A stretch of 64,000 bases of DNA from Cokeromyces recurvatus (GCF_025118155.1 NW_026251427.1:62001-126000); one strand, 5' to 3'. Counted from the first letter of the stretch, positions 53,063 through 64,000 are shown. Program-made: numbers and translations. The notes: generated by a model from the letters alone, not told the origin.

Positions 53063-54020
53063 TAAGAGACAGGAAGAAAGAGTAATTTCAAATGTGAGCA
53101 GGGAAGAAAAGAAGCTATTCTGTCTGTACAGAAAGATTTATTTTACCCTATAACTTGATTTAGTTTATCGATTATACATTCGTTATTTTATTTTTTTTTT
53201 AAAAAAAATCTCGTTCAAAAAAATAGAATGAATGAATAATTGCAGATGGATAGATGTACTCTTGTTGTAAATGATCTTTCATGTAAAATTGTCCATCCCG
53301 TCTTAAAGAAGCTTGATCCTGGTATCATTGATAGAAAACCCGCGAGCATAACCTATAATTTCATATCCATTATGAATTAAATATCTTAATGATTCTTGGT
53401 AGTTAGGTAAATTGTTGCAGATTAACTGTATCAAATCATCAAACCAGGAAACGTATCAGTCATGGCCTTTTTTTTTTTATGTATATAATTTGTAACATCC
53501 TCATCAGTATAGTCAACATAAAAGAACATACAGATTGCTTAGTTTTTTGTTATATTCACATCGAGATTGCAAGCATAATAAATATGATATTTAACGTATA
53601 AATCTATTTATGTTTCTAGAATAAGACGAAAAAATGATTTTCCTTGAACAAATTTAAATAAATTTATAGCTATTAATTAGTTTACAGTAGAGGTAGGAAA
53701 GACCTATACAAATACTGTTGTATAGCATATTGAAAAAAAAAAAGAGCAAGTACTAAGCTACGTTTCTTTTCTTTTTCTTGAAGTTTTCTCTCGTTAAAAG
53801 AGTTCAATTATACATGTACATACATATTACTATCCAATAACATAAACGCACTTATTACGTAATATACCCTTTACTGAACATGACAGTCTACTTTTATACC
53901 AAGCTGTCAAATGCAACTATGACTTCCCCTTGTTTAATAAACAACAGATATATGCAGATTAACTTTAATTCCAAAGTGTTTGCTTTATTATCAATAATAT
54001 TACATATAATTTTTTTTCTT
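49226..54020. other. 4.8-kb gene-poor region with decayed coding fragments
   Basis: Long A tracts at 49248-49275, 50019-50054 and 53015-53060. Faint relics include a minus-strand frame at 51743-51862 and a plus-strand fragment reading NECFNCGQ near 50905-50930. No intact gene, tRNA or inverted-repeat element is seen. Confidence 0.5.
51743..51935 (-). pseudogene. Unidentified decayed coding fragment
   Basis: One frame reads IEQWDQSEKGQYDREIIIPR then YQLRPPPFRMDYTLGK and a stop at 51743. Just upstream a different frame reads LYGVFAYGDNIYIES. The charged, non-repetitive composition differs from the surrounding AT sequence. The +1/-1 jump between them suggests a frameshifted relic. I do not recognise the family. 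Confidence 0.35.
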
Positions 54021-54732
54021 TTAGTTTTCATCCTCAACAACTTCAGTGTTAAGACCTAATAAAATGAAAAAAAAGGAAATTGAGTTAGATAAAATGTCGC
54101 TTCATAGATAGGAGAAACCAAAATGTTATTTAACAAATAACTTGAATTTTGGTATGTTTACACTCCAACCTCATGCGCTCAACTAACTGGCCGGAAAATC
54201 AATTAAAAAGAGAAAAAAGATTGACAATTTACAAAAATTGCTCAATTCTTTTTAATTGAATTACGCGGAATCGCAGTGATCACTTGATTGCAAAAAGTCT
54301 AAAAACCCTTTCTCCTCAACCGCCTTTCTATATATATATGTGTATATATGTACATGTATACAAATATATATATATCAATATATATAGTATATAACACTTA
54401 CCCTTGAAGCTAGCAACAGGAACATAGGTAACATAAGAGTAAAGCTTTTCCTTAGCATCTTCATCATCGTTACGCTTACGAGCGATACGGACACGAATAC
54501 GATGGTTAATGTGCTTGACACCACGAGACCAGAGAGCCTTGTTCAAAGCGGGATCAAGACGAACATCCTTGGTACCCATAGCCTTTTGAGCAAAGGCCTT
54601 GACAGCCTTAACAGCGTGAGGAGTACGCTTTCTCAAAGAACGACCAAAGACGTGCTTATGTAAGTGAATGGTATATTCACGAGTGACAACATCAGCAAGG
54701 GTAGAACGCTTTTGAGGAGTGGACTTGGACAT
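54021..54732 (-). CDS. RPL31: 60S ribosomal protein eL31
   Basis: Two exons, 54732-54402 and 54055-54021, with a 346-bp intron. eL31 sits by the nascent-peptide exit tunnel. The protein begins [20 protein letters not shown] and continues with [40 protein letters not shown] and [20 protein letters not shown]; the last 10 or 11 codons ([10 protein letters not shown]) are in the second exon. The length is normal. The codon set uses more C and G than nearby genes, as in highly expressed genes. The intron is several times longer than the others in the window and is strongly structured (listed separately). Confidence 0.96.
54117..54259 (-). other. Two strong hairpins inside the eL31 intron
   Basis: The first hairpin has arms at 54199-54211 and 54247-54259 (13 bp, TCAATTAAAAAGA on the plus strand against its exact complement). 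Inside it are further pairings, ATTG/CAAT at 54220-54223 and 54243-54246 and CAATTT/AAATTG at 54225-54230 and 54235-54240. The second has arms ACCAAAAT/ATTTTGGT (54117-54124, 54146-54153) and GTTATTT/AAATAAC (54125-54131, 54135-54141). The spacer between them is relatively GC-rich. This looks like a structured intronic RNA, possibly a snoRNA host, but no C/D boxes were found and an ACA box is not clear. Confidence 0.45.
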
Positions 54733-55419
54733 CTTATTATTATTATTACAAATAATTATGTAAGTTTAATAGATAAATTAGATGGATGGATGGATGCAAC
54801 TATTTACCTTGAATAGTAGATTAAAGAAGGATTTCTTTACTTTTAACTTGTAAGTTGGCTTTTTTTTTTTTTTTTCTTGTCAACCACTCCATTTGATATT
54901 TTAAATGTCCGCTTCGTAGAGAAGAATAGTCATGATAATAACTAAATATTAGTACTTTTAATAAAGTAGCATTGTATATATGTATTGAGTGGTGATGTAG
55001 TACTGTATCAAAAAGAAAAAAAAAGTTACTTTATAAGATATGATTTAATAAAAATAGATAGATAACAAATCAGGTTTTGTTGTTTAAAAAAAAAGTAGTT
55101 TCTTTATGTTATTGATAAAAGATTATTTGTTGTTTACTGAGCCCAACTTGGCTCTTGTATATAATAAATGATAAATAACATCTTTTAATGAAACTAGGTT
55201 TTATTTTACCTACCTTAGGAAGCCTCTTTTAAATGTATTTTATATTGATTAAATGATTGTCATTACAATATACACCTTTCTCTTATTCATTGATGATAAA
55301 ATATTAGAAGCAAAAGAAAAAAAAACTAAATCAAAGTAATATAAAAAGGCAAACTTTTCGTACTTTCTTTTTTGTTTTGTTTCCATTCTAATAACAAACA
55401 CTCAATTATCTTTTTAACA
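54733..55419. other. Intergenic promoter region
   Basis: Divergent spacer between eL31 and the small secreted protein, with a short T run at 54862-54876 and (ATGG)n near 54781. No ORF is supported. Confidence 0.45.
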
Positions 55420-55874
55420 ATGAAGGCTTTCTTTACTTCTGCTAGTTTACTTTTGGCTGCCACTTTAGGTGCTCTCATGCAGGCTTCAAGTGCTGCTCCT
55501 GTTGCTCAATCTAATGAGGCTACTACAATGTATATAAATATAAACTTTTCTTTGTTTGGTATTTAACATGCTAATCTTTTATTTAAATATATATTAGGGG
55601 ATATGAAGCTGCTTATTATGATCCTGCTGCATTCACTGTGCCTTATGCTTGGCCATGGCCTTACTACATAGCTTCTGCTGAAGATATTCAGGCTCTTCAA
55701 CGTCGTCGTCCCCGTCCTGGTCCTCCTACTCCTCCCACTCCTCCTACCCCACCTACTCCTCCTGGTAGTGGTGGTGGTGGTGGTGGACGCTTCCCACCTA
55801 CTCCACCTACCCCACCTACCCCACCTACTCCTCCTGGATTTCGTTCCCATGAAGACAACTTGGCTAAAGCTTAA
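55420..55874 (+). CDS. Small secreted Pro/Thr/Gly-rich protein
   Basis: Two exons, 55420-55529 and 55598-55874, about 128 residues. MKAFFTSASLLLAATLGALM is a good signal peptide with cleavage after ASSAAP or nearby. The mature chain begins with an aromatic segment (GYEAAYYDPAAFTVPYAWPW), then a basic patch (LQRRRPRPG), then PTPPTPPTPP repeats broken by a poly-Gly run, then a second PTP block and GFRSHEDNLAKA. PTP arrays are extended and often O-mannosylated (family knowledge). Probable roles are in the cell wall or outside the cell. The PTP blocks come from a CCTACTCCA/CCTACCCCA-type repeat, so length variation between strains is likely. Confidence 0.75.
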
Positions 55875-56144
55875 AATGGCTGATATATATTAAGACTTCT
55901 TACTATTTTCTTCTCCCCCCCCCTCCCTCTACCAACTAAAAAAAAATTGATTACCATGTATATATGCATATATTATATATATATGATTATATATTTTTAT
56001 ACATATTTACATATAAAATAAAAAAATACATATTAAACTCCTTTGAAATATACTTGATATCTATATGTCTTATTTAATCTATTGTATACTATAAAACAGT
56101 ATGAACGTCAATTAGTCCTATTTTTATTATTATTATTTAAAATA

Positions 56145-57131
56145 TTAGATGTAATGATAAACTAAATAATTTGGTAATCCCCAAACTTCATAACCTAGTG
56201 CCTTTGCCATCTTAGCCAGTCCCTCTGTCTCTACTTGATGTTGAAATACAAAAGGAGGGAAAATAGCCCCAGCACGATGGACCTCAGCCCTCACTAATGT
56301 ACATGTTCCACCTACTGCATCTAAAGGTACAGTATAAAATAAATCTGTCTGACCATCCTCATGTCGCATGTCGATCATTAACTTTCGATGTGTAATCAAC
56401 TCGGGGTATCCCTCCACTAACACCTGATCTGCTGCTAATGTCTTTTGAAACTCTAAACTTTCCGGTGTCTCTTGCCAATTATTCTTATCATATCCACCTT
56501 CCTCGTTATAAGAGTGCCAAAAGCAATTGGGCGCTAGTACATCCTTATTCATGCCAATCAGTTCTTCTAAAAGAGTTTCTGGATAATCAACAACATCGCC
56601 ATCTAACCAAAGGACCCAATCATGGTCCTGAGTTAAAGCCGATGATAATAATGTGTTGCGGCTTTTGGCCATTATGGATCGTCGTTGCACTTGTACCTCA
56701 AACGCATGTCGATCTTCATTGGTTGCCAAGTCATATTGAAAATCTTTTTTCAAGATGTGTATACTATGAAAACGATGTGAGTCGAGTTGAGATCGTTCTT
56801 GTAGTCTTTCAATCGTTCCATCTGTAGAATCAGAGACAAGAAATCCAAGTGAGATGAGATGATGAGGATAAGTTAGTTTAATTATATTATCAAAATAACG
56901 ATCAATAAATTGAACCGATTGCTTGAATGGAGTCAAAATCAAGACTTGGCTTAGTGTTGCATTGGATATCTCTTGATTATTTAAATCGCGAAAAGAATAT
57001 AGGTGTTTTTCAGAAGCTGGTATTCTATTACATTTAGTTGTATTTGCTATAGAATTATTAAAAAAGAAATATAATAAAATACAACTAGCTAAGGCAATAC
57101 AAGTGAGTTGAAATCTTGAATTAATTAGCAT
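56145..57131 (-). CDS. Alpha-1,6-mannosyltransferase, Anp1/Mnn9/Van1 family
   Basis: Intronless; start at 57131 (MLINSRFQLTC), stop at 56145, 328 residues. A type II Golgi anchor follows the start (CIALASCILLYFFF). The catalytic part matches GT62: LILTPFKQSVQFIDRYFDNI, LGFLVSDSTDGTIE, RRSIMAKSRNTLLSSAL, the DxD-like WVLWLDGDVVDYP, and the C-terminal GGTCTLVRAEVHRAGAIFPP and EGLAKMAKALGYEVWGLPNY. These enzymes extend the N-glycan outer chain mannose backbone. The start at 57131 gives the best membrane anchor; upstream Met residues in the same frame lie in homopolymer sequence. PEX16 lies 116 bp upstream in the same orientation. Confidence 0.9.
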   Translation of the reverse strand: MLINSRFQLTCIALASCILLYFFFNNSIANTTKCNRIPASEKHLYSFRDLNNQEISNATLSQVLILTPFKQSVQFIDRYFDNIIKLTYPHHLISLGFLVSDSTDGTIERLQERSQLDSHRFHSIHILKKDFQYDLATNEDRHAFEVQVQRRSIMAKSRNTLLSSALTQDHDWVLWLDGDVVDYPETLLEELIGMNKDVLAPNCFWHSYNEEGGYDKNNWQETPESLEFQKTLAADQVLVEGYPELITHRKLMIDMRHEDGQTDLFYTVPLDAVGGTCTLVRAEVHRAGAIFPPFVFQHQVETEGLAKMAKALGYEVWGLPNYLVYHYI

Positions 57132-57247
57132 TATTGTATAAAGATGTATAAGAAAAAAAAAAAAAAAAAAAGAGAAAAAGAAACGGACTTTATTTATATT
57201 ATAAGGGGTAAAAAAAAATAAAAAAATAAAAACACTCCAACATTTCC

Positions 57248-58629
57248 TTAAGAAGCGGAAGTGTAGAAATAAATTTGTTCCCATAAAGGTAAATAGTCTC
57301 GAAGCACACCTAAAGACAAAGATATTAGTTTTTTTTGTTTTTATTTATTTTATTTTACTTTTATTTTATTTTTATTTTTTTTTTACCTGCAATGATTGAT
57401 AAAATAGGCTTCGATTCAGCTTTATTACAAAATCTTTCAAGTCGAGGTCGAGTCATTTTAACATAAAAGGCACCTCGCATCAGATTTAATAAGATTAATT
57501 TTAACCTTCTGTGATATTCTTGCTTTTCTAAAGGCATCATGTTATTGTTATAACTTCCCTTATTTACTTTATAACCTTTCTTTAAACTTAATAATGATAC
57601 AAGTTCAATTAAAATAGATAAAACCCAAGGTTTCCATGATTTTTTGCCCCAGCGTAAAATTGAAATAACTATACGGGAAATAAAATAAGTCGATCCTTCT
57701 CTCTCTCTCTCTTTTACTTTATTTGATTCAAAAAAAAAAAAAAAATCTTACCATAAATTAAAGGTCTAATGATATAAAGTAATTCGCCTAGTTTGGATAT
57801 ATTCTTTTGAACTTGCACCATTTGTTCTGGTTTACAAAGTTTTTCAGGTGTCAATACTTTAGACAATAAATATTCTGTTACATCCATTTCTGATTTAAGG
57901 GAAGGTATTTTGATGCCAGTTCTCTTTCCAATCCATTCATCTTTGTTGTTGTCGTCTTGAGTAACTAAAGTGGAAGGATCGACATCTCTTTGCAAGTGAT
58001 TAGGATAAAGTGTCATTCTTTGACCTGTTGTTTGAAAAACAACCAATCTCAACAGGACTCTATAAAAAAAGAAAATTGAATTCATGCCATCTTATTTCCC
58101 TCTTCTTTTCTTTTACTTTAAACTTTCGATCAAGACAATGAGTTGCCATTGTCTTTTTTTATCTAATTTTTTTAGAACAGCCATTTCCATTAATACTTGA
58201 GTATAAGTCATGATGGACAGTAAAACTGAAGCAGTTGAATTTAACTTGGATCGTGAAGACCAAAATCGAATATACTTATTAAAAGCAGACTCTTCCATGT
58301 TTGTATTCTCTTGCACTGCCCTTCTCAAGATAGAATTATGATAGAGACCTATCAAATTTAAAGTGGCATATACTATATAAAAACTAATGAGTCATTCATT
58401 CGTACTGAAAGATGGATTTACTTACAAGCTTGAGAAGCTAATTCAGCATCATGAAATCGACCTAATTAAAAAATAAAATAAATATTAGAAAAGAAAAGGG
58501 AGAATATACAAAATTGAGAGATACTATACCAGGTAAAATATATGTAAGGGATCTAAGGGATGTTTCTATGCTAGTTATTTGTGAAGCATTTTTTAATAAA
58601 AAATCTTCATACAAGTTTAAATACTCCAT
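57248..58629 (-). CDS. PEX16: PEX16, peroxisomal membrane biogenesis protein
   Basis: About five to six exons, start MEYLNLYEDFLLKNASQITS. PEX16 recruits PEX3 and other membrane proteins to the ER/peroxisome membrane. Recognisable blocks are ETSLRSLTYILPGRFHDAEL at the N-terminus (the Tyr..LPGRF signature), LIGLYHNSILRR, VLLRLVVFQTTGQRMTLYPN, LYIIRPLIYV and WVLSILIELVSL, ending REYL-like LRDYLPLWEQIYFYTSAS. Two hydrophobic segments fit the known topology. All splice joins keep frame. Yeasts such as S. cerevisiae lack PEX16, so its presence agrees with an early-diverging or filamentous fungus. Confidence 0.87.
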
Positions 58630-58835
58630 TATGTATAATCTTTTTTTTTTTTTCACTTGTATATATTTATAGATGTATAAAAAGAGAAGAAAAGAAAAGA
58701 AAAAAGAAATGAAAAAAAAAAAAAAGATACACAGTAATTTAACATGTGTCAGCTTTTATTTTATTTTATTTTATTTTATTTTATTTTTTTTTTTTGTAAC
58801 TTTTTTAAACAATTTTTTTATTTTTTATTTATTTT

Positions 58836-59545
58836 TTATATTTGCTTTTGTTTTTGTTGAGCTTCTTCGGCCATCACAACAAAACGTTCTAATACTTTGT
58901 TAAACCCAATACGGCCTACATCTGCATTTTGTTTAAATCTTCTTATTGAAAATTCTTCTAAAACATTAGACCATCCTGACATTAATCCACTTCCTGCTGA
59001 TATAGTTGCCTCTTGTGAAAATTTAGTTCTAATATTATCAGTTAAAAAAAAAAGGGATTCAGCATAGTATACTCTATTATGTTATATTACGCGCGCTTTT
59101 TTTTTCCCCTTTCTTACTTTGTATTATCTTCTGTATGTTCTTGATATATAATTGTTTCATTACATGTCAGTAAATGGCATAAGGTTAGGTTTATCGAATG
59201 CATAGTAAAAGTCTTTTTTTTGGGATCAATAACGGATATCTCTCTTACATATTGAATAGAGCTAGAGCCAAGAATCTAATAATTATAGTATCAGTATTTA
59301 AAATTTAGGGGCTCAACTTTATTCTGAATAATAAGTCAGACCTTCTTGATAAGAGTGGGTATATTTTGATTCACTGTAATAAGTCGCTCAGTAGTCAAGA
59401 TGCCTGTCTCGGGATCTATTGTACGATTGAGTACATCAACATGGGCTACATGAGGACAACTTTCATTTGGATATTTTTGCCATTGCGCTGCTGATACCAA
59501 ATTCCATTCATAATTAAAGACATGTGTTGTCTTGAACCATTTCAT
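58836..59545 (-). CDS. PRELI/slowmo (Ups2-like) mitochondrial lipid-transfer protein
   Basis: Three exons, start at 59545 (MKWFKTTHVFNYEWNLVSAA). PRELI/MSF1 proteins move phosphatidic acid or phosphatidylserine across the mitochondrial intermembrane space with a TRIAP1/Mdm35 partner. The family pattern is complete: W-x2-V-x2-AxWxKYPN, HVAHVDVLNRTIDPETGILT, TTERLI, then INLTLCHLLTCNETIIYQEH in exon 2 and SGLMSGWSNVLEEFSI in exon 3. The opening MKWF...YEW and the GLMSGWSNVLE end are closer to the slowmo/PRELID3/Ups2 branch than to Ups1, an inference by pattern. The end is KQKQI. A-rich tracts (T on the coding strand) lie upstream. Confidence 0.87.
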
Positions 59546-60040
59546 CTTTATTTTTTAAAAAAAAAAAAGCTTGGAAAAAAAAAAACAAAGATGTGGGGGA
59601 TATTATGTGGAGAAAGCCGGAATAACAAAAAAAAAAAAAAAAAGAAACAAAAAAAAATTTAAGGAGTTTTATAAACATGAATACAGATCTTAGGGGTGCT
59701 TTGTTGTACAACAACACGAATAAAGCAGGGTGCGCATATATTCTGCCTAAAAAAAAAATGAATTTGTAGACATGATTGAGTAGATTTTTTTTATTTTATT
59801 AGAATGTATTACGTAAGAACCGCGTCTAAGTTTATCACCTAGTGATCATCTAATCAACATGATATAGAAGATGAACCTACATATAGACTATAAGATATTC
59901 ATAATTTGAGTTTTTAGCCTTTATTTTATTTTATTTTTTTTTATTAGATTATACATAAATACTACTGCAATGGTATATTAATGATCAATGACATGTGTAT
60001 TCTTTATTATGAATAATGTATGTATTATCTCTTTTTTTTT
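59546..60040. other. Intergenic region with no gene seen
   Basis: A-rich promoter of the PRELI gene and downstream sequence of the methyltransferase gene. It contains A runs around 59559-59570 and 59627-59643. No supported ORF. Confidence 0.45.
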
Positions 60041-61828
60041 CTATGATTTCTTTGCATAAACATAATGTAAATTCATAAAGGCCTTTTGTGACTCCATCTC
60101 AAGTAACATTGTCTCAATATCTTTATCATATGGGATACCATCACTAACACTACTGACACTACCGTCATAACTAGCTAAGGAATCTGCATCCATATGCTCC
60201 TGAAAATCAGTGAAAAAGTCTACAATACTATCACGAAACATGACTCCTAATCGACCACCCCAAACACCCAAAGGTAATGAAACATAATTAGCTTCAAAAT
60301 CAGATGAACCCTTCCTTCTTTCCATCATGGCTGCGTCATGGCCAGATGGGTGCTCAAACATGGTAGGGATCATAAGTCCTAGACTTCGAGCTAAACGAGG
60401 ATTTAAATTGTGTGTCTCCATAGCACGATACAGTTTAGTATTTAGTTTATGAGTCACAGGTCCTGCCTTTGGATTGCCATAAATTCTCAAATCCAGTTCG
60501 TAAATTTCCACAAAGCCATTAGGTTTACAGATCCTACCGGCCTCATGGATCAAGTCCTTATAAGTACAGTTCCCGTATGCGTCTAACAAAAATCGAACGC
60601 ATACGAGGTCAAACGCATTACTCGGGAAATCTTTAATAGTTCTCAAAATATCATAGAAGCAACGAATATATTTAAAGTTTTTGGGTGCCTTATGTTGATC
60701 GGGTAAGAGAGGGCCACCCGATCGGTCATCGATACCCACTACTAGCCAATTAGGAAACAATTTGGCAACTTCCATACACCAGGCACCATCGCTACATCCA
60801 ATATGTAAAATATGTTTTCTGGTATCTGATGATAAAGGACTTTTAAAGGGTCTAATTTATAAATTTAAATAAATAAAGAAAATAGAATGTGTGAATAGAG
60901 GTGTGTGTATTGTATTGTATTGTATTGTATTGTATAGATTTGATGGAACATACCCATTTAATGCAAGATGAATCAAGTCATTTCGAATCATGGAGCGTAA
61001 ATGTATTTTATTTGATGATTGACACACATGAATGCTACCACGATGTCTTTCTTCCTCCTCCTCTTCTTCTTCTTCCAAAAATGAGCTCAGTTCATCCCAA
61101 TCGACTAAATCACCATCCTTTTTTAATTTTTTGAATCCAACTTCAGGTTTATCAATGTCCTTTGGTAAGGAAAAAACCGAATTATTTCGAGACACTTTAT
61201 TATGACTGACGAGTTCATGGGTTGGAGTTATTTCAGCGGTGTTGTGACAAAGACACGGTGGGTGCTTTGTCCAATCTTTGGATCGGATACTGCCGTTATC
61301 TTCATCTGTTGACGATGTTCCTTCGTCATCCGCATCATTCGAAGTTGTATCTCTACTATTACGGCGTTGAGTACAGCAGGAACAGCTGTAAGAAGGATCC
61401 TGTGGTGGATTTAAAGATGCAAGTGAAGCACTACTTTCTGGCTGTTTTCGTCCAAATAAAAGCCCATGGGGTCGGTGAAAATGAATGACATCATCTTTAA
61501 AATGACGAGAAAAGAGAGAAGTTGCTTTGCTACGAATAGATACTTTATCGTCTGACAAATAACTTGCACTATCATTTGTGGTATCATGTGGTGTGGTAAG
61601 AAGATGGTTATGATTGATATCCATCGGTTGTGGTGAAGACGGGGGAGGTAGCCGTGGTGGTAGTTCAGGATTACTTTTAGTGGATGTTTCAGTAGTCTCT
61701 GTTAGCTTTGCATCGTGACGATGCTTAACATTATTTAACCAGTTAAATAAATTATGACTATGTTGTTGCTGTTGCTGTTGCTTTTGGTCTATTTCATCTT
61801 TATCATTCAGTGATCTTATTTTGGTCAT
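60041..61828 (-). CDS. SAM-dependent methyltransferase with long disordered N-terminus
   Basis: Two exons (61828 to about 60954 and about 60853 to 60041), start MTKIRSLNDKDEIDQK. The first 300 or so residues are low-complexity with poly-Gln, Pro/Ser/Thr and an acidic Glu run, including SCSCCTQRR. The second exon holds a class I methyltransferase core: motif I HIGCSDGAWCMEVAKLFPNW, post-I VGIDDR, motif II FDLVCVRFLLDA and motif III GRICKPNGFVEIYEL. The acceptor is unknown. Architecture (disordered head, TAM-like methyltransferase tail) resembles many fungal LaeA-like proteins, but I cannot assign it to that group with confidence. Confidence 0.8.
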
Positions 61829-62280
61829 ATTTTAGATAAGTAGAAAATTATTATTATTATAATTATTATTATTTTATTTATTTATTTTGCCATAGTTTAT
61901 TATTGTAGGAGACAGAAAAAAAAAAAAAAATAAATAAATAAAAATAAAACTTAATATAATTTGTTTCGATTATTTGGACCTCATAATAAATTACAGCAAA
62001 CCACTTGATATATAACCAAAAAAAGAAAAGGAAAAAAAAGGAAAAAAAAAAAGTAGCGAGAATGAATTCAACTAATGAATATGTATTACTCTTGATAACC
62101 TTTGCCATACAAATTATAATTATGATGCTTTTATATGCAAATCTTTTTTTATATATCGACATTGGGAGAAGTTCAGTATTTTAATGCTACTTTTTAAAGT
62201 GACTTTTTTTTTCTCTCGTCGCATTGGTCCTAATTTAGATTTTTTTTTTTCACCTTTTGATCTTCCTTTTTGACATTGAC
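61829..62280. other. Intergenic region with no gene seen
   Basis: AT-rich divergent spacer between the methyltransferase and SUMO-ligase starts. It has A runs at 61918-61930 and 62033-62051. No ORF of substance is supported. Confidence 0.45.
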
Positions 62281-64000
62281 ATGAACACTAATCTATATAA
62301 AAGACGTAGATTACGCTCAACACAGCCTATTCTAACTCGAGCCCAGTTTCGAGATCTCGGTCAAAAAATATTAGGATTAAAGTCATTTAGACAATCTGTT
62401 GAATTTTTAATGGTATATACATGATTTACATATAAATATAAAATAAAGGGGGAGGAGGGAGAGGGGTACCAATATCCTTATTTATATAAATGTTTATCTA
62501 ATTAGGACCCTTATAATTATTTCAAGTTGAATAAAGTTAAAATGGCAGAAATACATCAATATTTATTGAATAAGGGTATTACTCAACAGAAATGTCCAAG
62601 TACCCATATTCGACAAGGTGATCACTCAAGAGTTTTGATCTCTATTTTATTTCCTGGATATCCTATTATTAAAGCAAGTGAACATCATTACCAAGATCAA
62701 AGAGAAGGGTAACATAAGATATATTAACACATTTTTTTTGTAGTTATCTCTCTTAGATAAATAATATCATGTAATCTTTTTTTCTTTCTTTAGTCGCTCA
62801 CCTCAGGCAAAATCGATTGATTTGGCATATGACAAGCTACCTACTACAGACAAATATGAAAGACTTGAAGAACTTTTTCGGATAGATGTGAATTGGCATA
62901 CAAATGCATCAAATTCTTCTATTGATATACCATTAAAGAAATTAAATCGATCTATTGTAGTAGAAGGTCATGCATCTTCAAATCTGAATGTACGTCTCTT
63001 TTTATACCTTTGGACATCTGAATTTATGTCCTGGACTCCCTCTTCTGATTTTAAATTGTTTGTGGATCAAAACGACAAGGATTGTCTTACCCAATCTGAC
63101 AGAGTAAGGAAAAGAAAAAGAAAAATAATGAGTAACACCAAGTATTTTTATTCATTTTATTTTATTTTATTTTATTTGGGTGTTTAGGATATTCATCTAG
63201 ATGGGTTTAAACATATTGATATTACAGAAAAGTCAGTTCAAATACAAAAGGCAAATCGTCGAAGTACAGGTTCTGTCAAATTTCAATTTGTATTTGGAAA
63301 AGAAAAGCCTAGTACAATACGACATATCTCAGTATGTGCTGTCGTTGAAAAGACAGAAGAAGAATTGGCTAGTCAACTCTATCTACAAACATCTGCTCTT
63401 TATATTGGAAGAGCGATGGAACGATCAAGTAAGAAAACAATACCGTTGGAACAACAGGAGGAGGTACAGAAAAAGGTAGTCGAGCTTCTCAACCCATATG
63501 ACCAAGCGCATGATAGATTAAATTTAGCAAAAATGGAACAGCTCTTCCTTTCTTGTGCAGATACATTTATAAAAGAGTGGAATGGTAATAAGACTTGAAA
63601 AAAAAAAGAAAAAGGAAAAGGAAGGGGAAGGGGAGAAGGAAGCGAAGATTTATGTGTATATATATATATGTATACAAATACTTATAATATTAAATCTATA
63701 GATGACGATGAAGAAGAACGAAATAATAATGATGATGATGATATTGAAGTATATACAGGTGCTGAAGTGATTTCAATGCTTGACCCTATTTCATTAGAAA
63801 AAATTCAACATCCTACTCGTTGTATTTTTTGTAAACATAATACTTGTTTTGATGCAGTTGTATTTTTTAAATTTCAAGTCAAATCCATGAATTGGAAATG
63901 TCCACTCTGTTATATTAAAATACGTGGAATTCAGGTATATATACAAATATATGTAGTTGTATAGTGATTAACATATAATATAATACATAGGACCTTTATA
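62281..64000 (+). CDS. PIAS/Siz-type SUMO E3 ligase (SP-RING), cut by the right edge
   Basis: Exons about 62281-62412, 62506-62708, 62795-63102, 63188-63575 and 63703 onward. SP-RING proteins bring SUMO-loaded Ubc9 to chromatin or septin targets. The N-terminal part resembles a SAP-like helical region followed by a beta-rich block in the place of a PINIT domain (VEGHASSNLNVRLFLYLWTS). The SP-RING is recognisable in SMLDPISLEKIQHPTRCIFC, KHNTCFDAVVFF and NWKCPLCYIK, with the C, H, C, C zinc ligands present. In PIAS and Siz proteins the residue before PI/PL is usually Cys; here it is Asp. The last complete splice site lies near 63935 and the C-terminus is outside the window. Confidence 0.75.

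Noticed and set aside
54199..54259. Box C/D snoRNA in the eL31 intron
   Set aside because: No RTGATGA C box or matching CTGA D box at the stem ends; only the hairpins are supported.

Overview
The window is nuclear DNA from an AT-rich fungus, most likely an early-diverging one of the Mucoromycota (Mucorales-like). The grounds are many short introns (about 45-100 bp) with GT...AG ends and CTAAT/CTAAC-like branch sites, very long homopolymer A/T tracts, close gene packing, and fungal gene types: ferric reductase, Get4, Anp1/Mnn9-type mannosyltransferase, Pex30-like peroxin, PEX16, Air1/2, choice-of-anchor-A secreted protein and paired DUF4097-like proteins. The lineage assignment is an inference from gene content and style, not from a marker gene.

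Layout. 1-3.2 kb: two tandem minus-strand paralogues with beta-solenoid (DUF4097-like) repeats. 4.1-5.3 kb: a SIM plus UBZ4-type zinc finger protein. 6.5-8.5 kb: ferric reductase. 10.6-12.7 kb: NSUN5/Rcm1 rRNA methyltransferase. 13.5-14.2 kb: complex I subunit NDUFB8. 14.5-15.7 kb: glyoxalase II. 15.7-17.3 kb: four-TM tetraspanin-like protein. 17.5-18.9 kb: GET4. 19.2-20.8 kb: ankyrin protein. 20.9-23.8 kb: PMS1-type MutL. 24.6-25.1 kb: small unknown protein. 25.1-28.7 kb: gene-poor, with coding relics and a 1.7-kb terminal-inverted-repeat (TIR) DNA transposon. 29.0-34.7 kb: Pex30-like peroxin, F-box protein, AIR1/2. 35.6-40.6 kb: SR140/U2SURP and arginyl-tRNA synthetase. 41.9-45.3 kb: a TIR-bounded element carrying a decayed Fanzor (eukaryotic TnpB-like RNA-guided nuclease) gene. 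46.3-49.2 kb: INO1 and a secreted choice-of-anchor-A protein, convergent. 49.2-54.0 kb: gene-poor with relics. 54.0-54.7 kb: ribosomal protein eL31 with a structured intron. 55.4-55.9 kb: small secreted Pro/Thr/Gly protein. 56.1-59.5 kb: mannosyltransferase, PEX16, PRELI/slowmo protein. 60.0-61.8 kb: SAM-dependent methyltransferase. 62.3 kb to the right edge: PIAS/Siz-type SUMO ligase, cut by the window end.

Most genes are unrelated housekeeping functions and there is no operon-like logic. Two genes serve peroxisome membranes (Pex30-like, PEX16), two touch SUMO/ubiquitin signalling (SIM/UBZ protein, SP-RING ligase), and two act on RNA at different stages (AIR1/2, SR140). The most notable item is the Fanzor relic at 42.1-44.5 kb: its TIRs, intron-split zinc ribbon, RuvC motifs and a hairpin just after its stop codon are all still readable.
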